Notes under the pieces: generated by a model
Databases searched by the model: none
What the model saw: only the letters and a program-made list of their open reading frames with translations
What the model was told of the DNA's origin: nothing
Part shown: piece by piece, positions 35,352 to 45,139 of the stretch
Position numbering within the stretch: the first letter of the stretch is position 1
Layout of the letters: each line of letters opens with the position of its first letter
Source: UBA7803 sp963822255
GTDB lineage: Bacteria; Pseudomonadota; Gammaproteobacteria; Pseudomonadales; Azotimanducaceae
Assembly: GCA_963822255.1 (NCBI GenBank)
Contig: CAWGGV010000008.1
Span: forward strand, 868,001-932,000
Direction of reading: 5' to 3'
DNA length: 64,000 nt
Made by a program: the position numbers and the translations under genes

Positions 35352-35528
35352 CTGCTGTCCCTCGACGGACGTTTCGGCTCGGCGGCCCCGACAGCGCCGC
35401 TGCCGTCTGCGATTTGGCACCAAGCGCCGGCGCTTGGCAACCGTTCCCGCCCAGGCGTCCGGCGTGGACGGCCACCTGCACCTCTGCTAGCGTTTTCGGT
35501 CTTCCCACAACGACAACAAGGAACGGCA

Positions 35529-35995
<467 letters not shown>

Positions 35996-35999
<4 letters not shown>

Positions 36000-36780
36000 T
36001 CGCCGGCACGCCAACGGCTCCCGAGCGTCCTTCTCTGGAACGCCTCGTGGAGAGGGGATTGCTGCCGCTGGAGAGCCTCCATCCGGGGGGACTGTCGCTG
36101 ACCCGCGAGCTGTCTGTGCTATGCGCTATTGGCGCCGGCTCCCGGGTGGTAGACGTTGCCTGCGGCACCGGCGAGACCGCCTGCTTCCTGGCGGAGTCAC
36201 TGGGAGCCCGCGTCATCGGTCTCGATCATTCCACTCCCCCATGCTGGAGCGGGCACGGAGCAAGGCAGGCGCGCGCGGTGTCGACGTGACCTTCGCCGAG
36301 GCTGACGCGGCCCGCCTGCCTCTCGAAGACGGGTCCTGCGACGCCGCCATCTGCGAATGCACGCTCTGCTTCCTTGACAAGGCAGCAGCGCTGCGGGAAA
36401 TGACCCGCGTGGTGCGGCCCGGCGGCCGCGGGGGCATGCACGACCTCTGCTGGTTGCCGGGCGCGCCCGACAAGCCGAAGCACACGCTCGCAGAGATCGA
36501 GAGCGAGTGGCCGGAGCCGGCGGAGGGCTGGCGGCGCCTGTTCCAGCAGGCCGGGCTCGAAGAGATCCACGTCATCGACCGATCGGCGCTCAAGAAACGC
36601 TGGTTGAGTCACTCGCGCCGGGCGCTGGGGATGCGCGGGCAGCTCCTTCTGGTGCACGGGATCCTCCGCCGCTGGGGGCTCCGGGGCCTGTGGACCATCC
36701 TGCACGCAGAGCGGGCCTTCTCCAGCCGCTTTCTCGGTTACGTCCTCGTCGCCGGAAGCAGAGCCGGGGGGTCCCGGTAG
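35996..36780 (+). pseudogene. Class I SAM-dependent methyltransferase with one frameshift
   Basis: The first part contains the SAM motif VVDVACGTGETACFLAESLGARVIGLDHS. At the run of five C at 36236-36240 the frame must change to give MLERARSKAGARGVDVTFAEADAARLPLEDGSCDAAICECTLCFLDK and the rest of the domain. The total length (785 bases) is one short of, or two over, a whole frame, so a homopolymer miscall is likely. The protein would be about 261 residues. A small-molecule methyltransferase of the ArsM/UbiE-like type is the closest fit. It is coupled to bcp by an ATGA overlap. Confidence 0.72.
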
Positions 36781-36790
36781 CGCCGCGGCT

Positions 36791-36828
36791 GTGCAACAGT
36801 TCGGGAAAAGTGCAACACTCCGGGAAAG
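36791..36828 (+). repeat. Two adjacent 19-base direct repeats upstream of a monooxygenase gene
   Basis: GTGCAACAGTTCGGGAAAA (36791-36809) is followed immediately by GTGCAACACTCCGGGAAAG (36810-36828), with 16 of 19 positions identical. They lie 28 bases before the luciferase-like gene and could be a regulator binding site. Confidence 0.6.
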
Positions 36829-36856
36829 ACCATCGCAGCGACCACCGGGAGGCTAC

Positions 36857-38092
36857 ATGAAATTCGGAATCTTCTACGAGCACCAGCTACCCAGGGACTG
36901 GGACCAGGACAGCGAGCACCGGCTGCTCAAGCAGTCGCTGGATCAGATCGAGTTGGCCGACGGCCTGGGCTTCGATTATGCCTGGGAGGTGGAGCATCAC
37001 TTCCTCGAGGAGTATTCCCACTCCTCGGCGCCGGAGGTGTTCCTTGGCGCTGCCAGCCAGCGGACGAAGAACATCCGCCTCGGCCACGGCATCATCCAGC
37101 TCACCACCAACCATCCCGCGCGGGTGGCCGAAAAGGTCGCCACCCTCGATCTGGTGTCCGACGGCCGGGTGGAGCTGGGGCTCGGCGAAGGGGCGTCGGT
37201 GACCGAGCTGCATCCGTTCAACCTGCGCTTCCGCGACAAGCGGGACGTCTGGGAAGACGGCGTGCGCGCGACCCTGCCCATGTTCTGGAATCACGGCTGG
37301 GAGTACGAGGGGGAGTTCTTCAAGTTTCCCCTGCGCGCCGTGGTGCCGAAGCCCCTGCAGAAGCCCCATCCGCCGCTGTGGGTCGCCTGCTCGCAGCTCG
37401 ACACCATCAAGTATGCGGCTCATCGCGGCATGGGCGCGCTGTGCTTCAAGTTCGCCGATCTGCAGGCCGCTCAGGCCTGGGTCAATGCCTACTACAACAC
37501 CTTCGTGCGCGACCAGGAGAAACTCTGCGACTACCAGGCGAATCCGAATATCGCCGTGGTGGCCGGTTTCATGTGCTGCGAAACCGACGAGGAGGCCTGG
37601 CAGAAGGCCGACGGCTGGACGTTCTTTCAGTTCGCCCTGCAGCTCTACAACAAGGAAGGTCCGTTCGAGCCCGGCACGGTCAATTTCTGGGACCGCTATC
37701 TCGAGTGGAAGCAGACGCCGGCGGGGCAGCGCCGCACCGGCAGCGAGCTGATCGGCTCCCCGGAGACCATCCGCGAGCGTCTGGCGGAGCTCGAGGCGGC
37801 GAACGTCGATCAGGTGATCCTGCTGAACCAGGCCGGCAAGAACACCCACCAGGACATCTGCGACAGCTTGAAGCTGTTCGCCGAGAAGGTCATGCCGGAG
37901 TTCCACGACCTGGAAGACCAGCACCAGCAGTGGAAGCGTTCGGTGCTCGCCGGCGAGACGGTGCTCGACGACATCGACACGGAGCCGTTCAACATCACCC
38001 GGGGGCGCAAGCCCACGTTGCCGTCGACCAAGCAGCAGCACAACATGGTTGGCGGGAGCGTCGGCAGGCCCGGCTCCGAATCCGTGGGCTGA
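36857..38092 (+). CDS. Luciferase-like (LLM class) flavin-dependent monooxygenase
   Basis: The 411-residue protein starts MKFGIFYEHQLPRDWDQDSE and shows the TIM-barrel motifs of bacterial luciferase relatives: ADGLGFDYAWEVEHHFLEEYSHSSAPEVFLGAAS, RLGHGIIQLTTNHPARVAEKVATLDLVSDGRVELGLGEGAS, and PPLWVACSQLDTIKYAAHRGMGAL. Such enzymes use reduced FMN (or F420) supplied by a separate reductase to hydroxylate diverse substrates. The ATG at 36857 has GGGAGG upstream. Confidence 0.9.
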   Translation: MKFGIFYEHQLPRDWDQDSEHRLLKQSLDQIELADGLGFDYAWEVEHHFLEEYSHSSAPEVFLGAASQRTKNIRLGHGIIQLTTNHPARVAEKVATLDLVSDGRVELGLGEGASVTELHPFNLRFRDKRDVWEDGVRATLPMFWNHGWEYEGEFFKFPLRAVVPKPLQKPHPPLWVACSQLDTIKYAAHRGMGALCFKFADLQAAQAWVNAYYNTFVRDQEKLCDYQANPNIAVVAGFMCCETDEEAWQKADGWTFFQFALQLYNKEGPFEPGTVNFWDRYLEWKQTPAGQRRTGSELIGSPETIRERLAELEAANVDQVILLNQAGKNTHQDICDSLKLFAEKVMPEFHDLEDQHQQWKRSVLAGETVLDDIDTEPFNITRGRKPTLPSTKQQHNMVGGSVGRPGSESVG

Positions 38093-38187
38093 CGTTTCCC
38101 GGGCCGGGAGGGGGTTGCCGTCCGTCAATTCGCGGCGCGCGCCGAGCCGGTATGGTTCTGCTCCTGCAGTAGACAAGGACGTGAACC

Positions 38188-38769
38188 ATGCAAGGCAAGT
38201 ACCGATGTATCGTGGCCCTCGCCAGTGGCGTGTTGCTCGCGTTCGGCACCGGCTCGGCCGTGGCCGCGGCCCCCGGTTTCTATCTCGGCGGCAGCGTCGG
38301 CTCGTCGTTCGTGCAGGACGAAGATCAGATCGACCTGGGCGACCGGATCGAATCCTTCCACATCGACGACAACGACTTCGCCTGGAAAGGCTATGCGGGC
38401 ATCGACATCCTGCCCTGGCTGGGCGTGGAAGGCGGCTATGTGGACTTCGGCAACGTGGACGAGTCCCGCAGCACGGTCAGGGTCAAATCCAGCCTGGATG
38501 GCTGGGACGCCTTCGCCGTGGGCACGATTCCCATCGCGTTCGTCGACCTGTTCGCCAAGGTGGGCATCATCTCCTACAACCTGGACGTGAATCTCGACAC
38601 CGACCGCGGGCAGGACCACGTCAGCAGCAGCAACGAGGACATCGCCTACGGCGTCGGCGCCGCGTTCAACTTCGGCAAGCTGGCGGTGCGCGCCGAGGCG
38701 GAGCGTTTTGACGTCAGCGACGTCGACGACCTGTACCTGCTGTCGGCAGGCATCACCTGGCGATTCTGA
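38188..38769 (+). CDS. Outer-membrane beta-barrel protein, OmpA/OmpW-like size
   Basis: The 193-residue protein has a signal peptide ending AVAAAP, then alternating amphipathic strands. These start GFYLGGSVGSSFV, continue WKGYAGIDILPWLGVEGGYVDFG, AVGTIPIAFVDLFAKVGIISYNLDVN, and YGVGAAFNFGKLAVRAEAERFDV, and end LYLLSAGITWRF with the terminal Phe needed for barrel assembly. This describes an eight-stranded barrel. Its ligand or function is unknown. Confidence 0.88.
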   Translation: MQGKYRCIVALASGVLLAFGTGSAVAAAPGFYLGGSVGSSFVQDEDQIDLGDRIESFHIDDNDFAWKGYAGIDILPWLGVEGGYVDFGNVDESRSTVRVKSSLDGWDAFAVGTIPIAFVDLFAKVGIISYNLDVNLDTDRGQDHVSSSNEDIAYGVGAAFNFGKLAVRAEAERFDVSDVDDLYLLSAGITWRF

Positions 38770-38833
38770 CGACGGTTGCATCCCCGGTCGGGCTGCGATC
38801 TCATCACCCTCGTCACGACCGAGAACGCCGACC

Positions 38834-40105
38834 ATGAGCCTGCCGCCGGGCGGGGATGCCCATGCCAGAATCGAAGCCGTCTATCGAGCCGAGTCGCGGC
38901 GGGTGCTGGCGACGTTGATCCGCCTGCTCGGCGACTTCGATCGCGCCGAGGAGGCGCTTGCCGACGCGCTGGTGGCCGCTCTGGAGCAATGGCCCCGTGA
39001 CGGCATCCCCGCCAACCCCCGGGCCTGGCTCGTTTCCGCAGGACGCTTCAAGGGCATCGACGCCATCCGCCGGCGCTCGCGCTTCGAAGCATCGGTGCAG
39101 ACCATCGCCACCGAACTCGACGACCAGGCGGCATTCGCCGGCGACCCCGCGGCAGACGTCGACGGCGAAGACCTCGAGGACGATCAGCTCAGACTCGTCT
39201 TCACCTGCTGCCACCCGGCGCTGAACGAGGACGCCCGGGTGGCGTTGACCCTGCGCGAAGTCTGCGGCCTGACCACCGAGGCCATCGCCAGCGCCTTTCT
39301 CACCGCGGTGCCCACCATGGCCCAGCGGCTCGTGCGCGCGAAGGGCAAGATCCGCGACGCCCGCATCCCTTACCAGGTTCCGCAGCCTCACGAGTTGCCG
39401 GAGCGCCTCGACGCCGTGCTGCGGGTCGTCTATCTGGTGTTCAACGAGGGGTACTTCGCGTCGGCCGGCGACAGCCTGACCCGGGGGGACCTCAGCCGCG
39501 AGGCCATCCGGCTCGGCAGGCTGCTGGTGGACCTGCTCCCGGAGGCCGAGACCCTGGGGCTCACGGCGCTGATGCTGCTCTCCGAGTCACGACGGCCTGC
39601 CCGCGCCGCTGCCGACGGCCGCCCGGTTCTGCTGGACGATCAGGATCGCACCCTCTGGAGCCGGCCGCTCATCGACGAGGGTCTGGCCCTCCTCGACCGG
39701 GCCATGGCCACCCGGCAGATCGGCCCGTATACCGTTCAGGCCGCCATCGCCGCCGAGCACGCACGGGCGCGGCAGGCAGCCGACACCGATTGGGCGCGCA
39801 TCGTCGCGCTGTACGACGTGCTGCTTTCCGCGGCACCTTCACCCGTGGTGGAGCTGAACCGTGCCGCCGCCGTCGCCATGCGCGACGGCCCGCATGCCGG
39901 TCTTGCGCTGGTGGATGCGATTCTGGAGCGCGGCGAGCTGCTGCGGTACCACATTGCCCACGCTGCGCGGGCGGACCTGTGCCGCCGCCTGGGACGCATC
40001 GCCGAGGCCCGCGGCGCCTACCTCCAGGCCCTCGAGCTCACCACCCAGAGCGCCGAGCGGCAGTTTCTGGAAGACCGACTGGCCGAGCTCGAAGCGAGTT
40101 CATGA
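38834..40105 (+). CDS. ECF sigma factor of the YciI-associated (ECF42-like) group
   Basis: The 423-residue protein combines sigma region 2 (RIEAVYRAESRRVLATLIRLLGDFDRAEEALADALVAALEQWP), region 4 (ALTLREVCGLTTEAIASAFLTAVPTMAQRLVRAKGKIR) and a long C-terminal TPR-like extension of about 220 residues with VLRVVYLVFNEGYFASAGD. The extension and the YciI-like gene just downstream define the ECF42-type group, where the extension is thought to control activity in place of an anti-sigma factor. No anti-sigma gene is present here. Confidence 0.9.
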   Translation: MSLPPGGDAHARIEAVYRAESRRVLATLIRLLGDFDRAEEALADALVAALEQWPRDGIPANPRAWLVSAGRFKGIDAIRRRSRFEASVQTIATELDDQAAFAGDPAADVDGEDLEDDQLRLVFTCCHPALNEDARVALTLREVCGLTTEAIASAFLTAVPTMAQRLVRAKGKIRDARIPYQVPQPHELPERLDAVLRVVYLVFNEGYFASAGDSLTRGDLSREAIRLGRLLVDLLPEAETLGLTALMLLSESRRPARAAADGRPVLLDDQDRTLWSRPLIDEGLALLDRAMATRQIGPYTVQAAIAAEHARARQAADTDWARIVALYDVLLSAAPSPVVELNRAAAVAMRDGPHAGLALVDAILERGELLRYHIAHAARADLCRRLGRIAEARGAYLQALELTTQSAERQFLEDRLAELEASS

Positions 40106-40186
40106 TCGTTGCGGCCGAAGTGTCGATCCGCGACCGCGTCGTTCGATCATTCATCGAGCAATCAAACCGCACTCTGGAGCACCCAC

Positions 40187-40519
40187 ATGAAATACGTTTG
40201 CCTGGTTTACGGAGAAGAAGGTCCCATGCGGGAGCTGGACGACGCCCACTGCGCCGCCTACGCGGGAGCTCTGGACGTCAGCGGTCATCTGATCGTGGGC
40301 CAGGCATTGCAAGGGATCGGCACCGCCACCACGGTGCGGGTACGGGACGGCAAGACCACCGTGGTGGACGGGCCGTTCGCGGAGACCAAGGAACAACTCG
40401 CCGGCTTTTACCTGATCGAGGCGAAGGATCTGGACGAAGCGATCGGCATCGCGGCAGGTATCCCGCCGGCACGCATCGGCAGCATCGAGGTGCGGCCGGC
40501 ACGGGAGCTGGGCGTTTGA
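40187..40519 (+). CDS. YciI/DGPF-domain protein
   Basis: The 110-residue protein has the YciI-like fold and the DGPF motif, seen as VVDGPFAETKEQLAGFYLIEAKDLDEAI. The preceding MKYVCLVYGEEG start is also typical. DGPF proteins are the constant partners of ECF42 sigma factors and are likely members of the sigma factor's own regulon. The biochemical role is unknown. The gene starts 81 bases after the sigma gene. Confidence 0.9.
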   Translation: MKYVCLVYGEEGPMRELDDAHCAAYAGALDVSGHLIVGQALQGIGTATTVRVRDGKTTVVDGPFAETKEQLAGFYLIEAKDLDEAIGIAAGIPPARIGSIEVRPARELGV

Positions 40520-40637
40520 GACGCCCGGGGAGACGTGCTGTGACCATCCTCGACCCCAGCCTGCTGCACGCCGCCGTTACCGCCCTGGCGGCAACCGCCG
40601 GCGGCGTGCTGCTGGCCCACCGGCTGCGCCGCCGCAT

Positions 40638-42944
40638 CTATCGCGATGCCAGGATCCGCCACAGCTTCTCGGGGGTCAGCGGCATCTGCAGCTCCAGACG
40701 TGCCCGCTCGGGCACTTCGGCGTGAGCGAGCGCGTCCAGCACGGCGTTCACCAACGCGTGCGGTGAGGCGCAGGCGCCACCCTCGCCGATGCCCTTGACG
40801 CCGAGATCGTTGGTGGGCTCCAGCACCGGGTGGAAGGTCACGTCCATGTCCGGCATGTTGGACGCCCGCGGCATGGCGTAGTCCATGAAGGACCCGGTGA
40901 CGAGCTGTCCGTCGGCACCGTACACCACCTCCTCCAGCAGCGCCTGGCCGAGCCCTTGAACCACGCCGCCGTGCACCTGGCCGGTGGCCAGCAGCGGATT
41001 GATGAGGCGCCCGCAATCGTCCACCGCCGTGTAGCGTTCCACCTCGATCACCCCGGTGTCCGGATCAATGGCCACCTCGGCCACATGGCAGCCGTTGGGA
41101 AACGTGAAGCCCGCACCTCGGTCGTAACGCACGGTCTCGGCCAGGGGCGCCGCACCGAACTGCGCCTCACCGGCCGCCCGCGCGACCTCGGCCAGGGTCA
41201 CCTGGCGAGAGCCGTCCTCGACGCGGTAGACGCCGGCTTCGAAGCGCACGGCTGGGCGGGGCGCCTGCAGCAACTCGGCCGCGATGTCAGCGCCCTTGTC
41301 GGCTACGCCCCGGGCAGCGCGCAGCACCGCGATGCCGCCCATCTGCGACGAGCGCGAGCCGCCGGTGCCGCCGCCGAACTTGACGTATTCCGTATCGCCC
41401 TGAACGATGCGCACTCGTTCGAAGTCGGTGCCGAGGGATTCACAGAGGATCTGCGCGTAGGCCGTCTCGTGGCCCTGACCGTGGGAGTAGGTGCCAACCA
41501 CCACCTCGGCGCTGCCGTCCTCGTGCACGGTCACCCGCGCCTCTTCCTCGGGCCCGCCGCCGGACGACTCCACGTAGTAGCCGAAGCCGATGCCGCGCAG
41601 CCGGCCGTCGCCGGCAGCATCGCGGCGGGCGGCAAAGCCGTCCCAGCCGGCTCGTTGCAATGCCATCTCCATGGTGCGCGCGAACTCACCACTGTGCATG
41701 GTCACGCCCGCATGGTTGGTGTAGGGCATGTCCTCGGGACGGACGTAATTGCGTCGGCGGATCTCGTCGCGACCGAGACCCAGCTCGAGAGCGGCCGCAT
41801 CCATCAGCCTTTCCATGACGTAGCAGGCTTCCGGGCGGCCGGCGCCGCGGTAAGCGGCCACCGGCATCACGTTGGTGAACAGGCACCGCACCGAATGATG
41901 CAGCGCCGGAATGCGGTAGACGGTACCCACCACCCGGCCACCGGCCATGGTCGGCACCAGCGGCCCCACGGCCGAGCAATAGGCACCGAGATTGGCGAGG
42001 GTCTCGATCTCCAGCGCCAGCACCCGGCCCTCCTCGTCCAGGCCCAGCTCGCAACGGGTAAGATTGTCGCGGCCGTGGGAGTCGGACAGGAACATCTCGC
42101 TGCGGTCACCGCGCCACTTGACCGGGCGGCCCAGATCCCGCGCCGCGAACATGCAGACGCACGCCTCGGAATACACTTCGCCGCGAATGCCGAAGCCGCC
42201 GCCGGTGTCGCCGCTGATCACCCTCACCTGCTCCGGATCGACGTCGAAGATGGCCCGCGCCAGAACGCCCTGCTGTGCGTACGCACCCTGGCTCGGGTTG
42301 TACAGGACGAAACCCCCGCTTTCGAAGGCGGCCACGCACGCACGGGGCTCGAGCGGCGTGGGCGCTACCCGGTTGTTCACCAGATCGAGGCGCACCCGGT
42401 GCGGTGCCGCCGCCAGGGCAGCGGCGGTGGCCTCGGCGTCGCCGTTCCGATAGTGCACGCAGAGGTTGCTGCCGTGCTCGGGATGCAGCAGCACCGCATC
42501 CGGCTCGGCGGCCGCAGCCAGGTCCACCACGGCGGCCAGATCGTCCACTTCGAGCTCGATGAGCTCCACGGCGGCCAGCGCCTGTTCCCGGGTTTCTGCC
42601 ACCACCATGGCGACCGGCTCGCCGACGAAGCGGACCCGTCCGGTGGCCAGCACCGGCCGGTGGGGAATGAAGGCAGGCGTCCCGTCGGCACCTTTGATAC
42701 GGGCCCGGCACGGCAGCGGCCCGAGCCCGGCCAGAGTCGCGCCGGTGTAGACGGCGGCTACGCCCGGTGCGGTTCGGGCCGCGCTCACGTCCAGCGTGAC
42801 GATTTCGCCGTGGGCGTAAGGCGACCGCAGCACCGCCGCATGAAGCTGACCCGGCAGGGAAACGTCGTCGGTAAATCGGCCGGCCCCGGTGACGAGGCGC
42901 GGGTCTTCCGCGCGGGGCACGCTCTGTCCGATGCCGAACTTCAC
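40638..42944 (-). CDS. CoxL-like molybdopterin-binding subunit of a xanthine-dehydrogenase-family enzyme (form II)
   Basis: The 768-residue protein is a full-length large subunit of molybdenum hydroxylases. The N-terminal domain starts GIGQSVPRAEDPRLVTGAGRFTDD. The active-site loop reads PVAAYRGAGRPEACY, the AYRGAGR signature of form II enzymes, not the form I CO dehydrogenase loop. GSGVSQG-type contacts appear as GTYSHGQGHETAY. CO oxidation is therefore not supported; another aldehyde or N-heterocycle is likely. The small iron-sulfur and medium FAD subunits are not encoded nearby. Confidence 0.9.
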   Translation of the reverse strand: MKFGIGQSVPRAEDPRLVTGAGRFTDDVSLPGQLHAAVLRSPYAHGEIVTLDVSAARTAPGVAAVYTGATLAGLGPLPCRARIKGADGTPAFIPHRPVLATGRVRFVGEPVAMVVAETREQALAAVELIELEVDDLAAVVDLAAAAEPDAVLLHPEHGSNLCVHYRNGDAEATAAALAAAPHRVRLDLVNNRVAPTPLEPRACVAAFESGGFVLYNPSQGAYAQQGVLARAIFDVDPEQVRVISGDTGGGFGIRGEVYSEACVCMFAARDLGRPVKWRGDRSEMFLSDSHGRDNLTRCELGLDEEGRVLALEIETLANLGAYCSAVGPLVPTMAGGRVVGTVYRIPALHHSVRCLFTNVMPVAAYRGAGRPEACYVMERLMDAAALELGLGRDEIRRRNYVRPEDMPYTNHAGVTMHSGEFARTMEMALQRAGWDGFAARRDAAGDGRLRGIGFGYYVESSGGGPEEEARVTVHEDGSAEVVVGTYSHGQGHETAYAQILCESLGTDFERVRIVQGDTEYVKFGGGTGGSRSSQMGGIAVLRAARGVADKGADIAAELLQAPRPAVRFEAGVYRVEDGSRQVTLAEVARAAGEAQFGAAPLAETVRYDRGAGFTFPNGCHVAEVAIDPDTGVIEVERYTAVDDCGRLINPLLATGQVHGGVVQGLGQALLEEVVYGADGQLVTGSFMDYAMPRASNMPDMDVTFHPVLEPTNDLGVKGIGEGGACASPHALVNAVLDALAHAEVPERARLELQMPLTPEKLWRILASR

Positions 42945-42978
42945 GGGGCGAAGTATAAGCCAGCCCTGGCCGGACCTG

Positions 42979-43323
42979 CTATGCGCCGTCCATGGCGTTC
43001 CCCGCGGTGGTCGCGAACAACGCCTCGAGCCGCACGAACAGATCGTGACCGGCGCCGCGCCGGCCTACCTGTTTGACGTCCTCCAGCTTCAGAAGCTGCT
43101 GCTCCACCTGCTCGAGCTGCCGGTCCTCGTCCACCAGGATCCAGATCCTGCTCTCCAGACCTTCATCGGTGGGCATGCAGAGGATACCCTCCATGTTGTA
43201 GCGACGCCGCGAGAACAGGCTGCACACGTGCACCATGACGCCGGGATGGTTGCACACCGTGACCTCCAGGACGACCCGGCGGCGGCGCGCTCCGCCAGAC
43301 TCGCTCATCGTGGACATGGCCAT
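42979..43323 (-). CDS. ilvN: Acetolactate synthase small subunit (isozyme I type)
   Basis: The 114-residue regulatory subunit contains one ACT domain: VVLEVTVCNHPGVMVHVCSLFSRRRYNMEGILCMPTDEG, then IWILVDEDRQLEQVEQQLLKLEDVKQV. This closely follows E. coli IlvN (96 residues), the valine-binding subunit of isozyme I. It activates and confers valine feedback inhibition on IlvB. It overlaps the 3' end of ilvB by about 19 bases, so the two are translationally coupled. Confidence 0.92.
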   Translation of the reverse strand: MAMSTMSESGGARRRRVVLEVTVCNHPGVMVHVCSLFSRRRYNMEGILCMPTDEGLESRIWILVDEDRQLEQVEQQLLKLEDVKQVGRRGAGHDLFVRLEALFATTAGNAMDGA

Positions 43324-45008
43324 CCTCCAATCATCTCGCGGTTGGGTGCACCCGGGGGCACCATCGGAAACACCTTCTCCTCGACGCTCACGCCGGCATG
43401 GATCAGACACGGCCCGGGTGCCGAAAGCGCCTGTCGCAGCGTCACCCACGGATCGATCGCGCCGTCGAGATTCACGGCAGCCACGCCGAAACCTCGCGCC
43501 ACGGCGAGGAAGTCGGCCGATGCGCGATAGCGCGAGGCGAACACCCGCTCGCCGTAGAACAAGCCCTGCTGCTGATGCACGAGCCCCAGAGCGCGGTTGT
43601 TCATCAGCACGATCTTCACGTTGACACGCCTCCTCGGCGGCGGTGGCGAGCTCCTGGATGTTCATCAGCAGGCTGCCGTCGCCGGTGAAGCAGACCACGG
43701 TACGCTCCGGGCTCGGCCAGGGCCGCGCCGATGGCCGCCGGCAGCCCGAAACCCATGGTGCCGAGCCCGCCGGAGGTGAGCCACTGCCGGGGCCGGCGGA
43801 GCGGGTAGGCCTGGGCCGCCCACATCTGGTGCTGGCCGACGTCGGTGGTGACGATGGCGCGTCGCTGAGCCAGGCTGCGACCGCCCGGATGACGAGCCCG
43901 TAGGGTGCGGCGAGATCGTCGGCTCCCGGACATGAAAAGGGGAGCATACTGCTGCAGAGCTGCGGCGATCCGCGCAGCCAGTCCCGCCTGCGCGGCGCTC
44001 GTCGGCCGGCAGTCACGGCGGCAGCAGCGCCTGGCAGCGCCTGCACCGTCGCCGACGAGGCCGAGGTTGGCGGCTCGATCTTGCTCGAGCTCGCAGGGGT
44101 CGATGTCGATATGGATGATTTGTGCCTCCGGGCAGAATTCGGCGATCTTGCCGGTGGCCCGGTCATCGAAGCGCGCCCCGACGGCGATCAGCAGATCGCA
44201 CTCATCCATCGCCAGGTTGGTCGAACCGGGCGCCGTGCATGCCGAGCATGCCCAGGACAGACGGATGGTCCGACCGGCATGGCGCCGAGCGCCATCAGCG
44301 TCATGGTGGTCGGCAGCACTGCCTGTTCGGCCAGCGCGGGGCGCCGCCCCGGCCGCCGGCGTGCATGATGCCGCCGCCGATGTAGAGCACCGGCCGCTGC
44401 GCCGCGTTGATCATGGCCGCTGCCTGCTCAGCACGGCCTCGTCGGCCGCGCGGCACGGCAGGCGGCTCGGCGCCGAAACGGCAGCTCGTTCCTCGACTAG
44501 ATGCACCTCCGTTCTGCACATCCTTGGGAACGTCGATCAGGACCGGGCCCGGGCGCCGCTCGTGGCGAGGCGGAAGGCCTCGGGGATGACCTCGAGCAGT
44601 TCGCGGGCCGAGCGCACGAGGAAGTTGTGCTTGGTGATCGGAATGCTCAGGCCGTAGGCATCGACCTCCTGAAAGGCGTCCGTGCCGATCATCGACGCGG
44701 CACCTGGCCGGTGATGGCAATCACCGGGATCGAATCGAGATGGGCATCGGCAATGGCGGTGAGACAGTTGGTTGCCCCCGGGCCGGAGGTGGCGAAGCAG
44801 ACGGCCGGGCGGCCCGGTGACGCGGGCCATGCCCTGGGCGATGAAACCGGCGCCCTGTTCGTGGCGCGCCAGCACGTGGCGGATGCGAGCCGGAACGCTG
44901 CAGCGCGTCGTAGAGCGGCAGATTGGCCCCGCCGGGCACGCCGCTCACCACCCGGATACGGTGCGCCTCGAGCATTCGCACGATGAGCTCGGCGCCGTTG
45001 ATCTGCAT
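43305..45008 (-). pseudogene. ilvB: Acetolactate synthase large subunit, broken by many frameshifts
   Basis: Pieces in successive frames follow E. coli IlvB from end to end: MQINGAELIVRMLEAHRIRV, GVPGGANLPLYDAL, LARHEQGAGFIAQGMAR, SMIGTDAFQEVDAYGLSIPITKHN, RPGPVLIDVPKDVQ, AAAMINAAQRPVLYIGGG, LLIAVGARFDDRATGKI, IVTTDVGQHQMW, WLTSGGLGTMGFGLPAAIG, LMNNRALGLVHQQQGLFY and EEKVFPMVPPGAPNREMIGG. The span corresponds to 568 codons (E. coli: 562). At least eight single-base indels separate the pieces. Conserved blocks are intact, so base-calling error is more likely than loss of an essential biosynthetic gene. A leader peptide and hairpin lie upstream. Confidence 0.85.
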
Positions 45009-45062
45009 GGGGAAGTCTCCTGTTGTCGCCGGGAGACTGGACGGCGCGGGCACGATGCAGCG

Positions 45063-45091
45063 ACCCCGCCGGCCAGTGGCACCGGCGGGGT
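45063..45091 (-). terminator. Candidate attenuator hairpin of ilvBN
   Basis: ACCCCGCCGG and CCGGCGGGGT form a perfect 10-base stem with a 9-base loop, between the leader peptide stop (45140) and ilvB (45008). In the ilvB direction it is followed by CGCTGC rather than a T-run, so it would be a weak intrinsic terminator or a Rho-assisted pause. Confidence 0.55.
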
Positions 45092-45139
45092 TTGGGATTC
45101 GATCTGGATTGGTTCCTTAGCTCGTTGCCCGTGTCCGCG

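Noticed and set aside
40540..40725. Small membrane protein after the YciI gene (GTG start, one hydrophobic helix)
   Set aside because: The second half overlaps the CoxL-like gene and is its shadow. No ribosome site or family match supports it.
40638..42944. Aerobic CO dehydrogenase
   Set aside because: The active-site loop is the form II type (AYRGAGR), and the other two subunits are absent.
43305..45008. Genuine loss of branched-chain amino-acid synthesis
   Set aside because: Conserved blocks are intact, IlvN and the leader are preserved, and the same indel style occurs elsewhere, so base-calling error is the simpler explanation.
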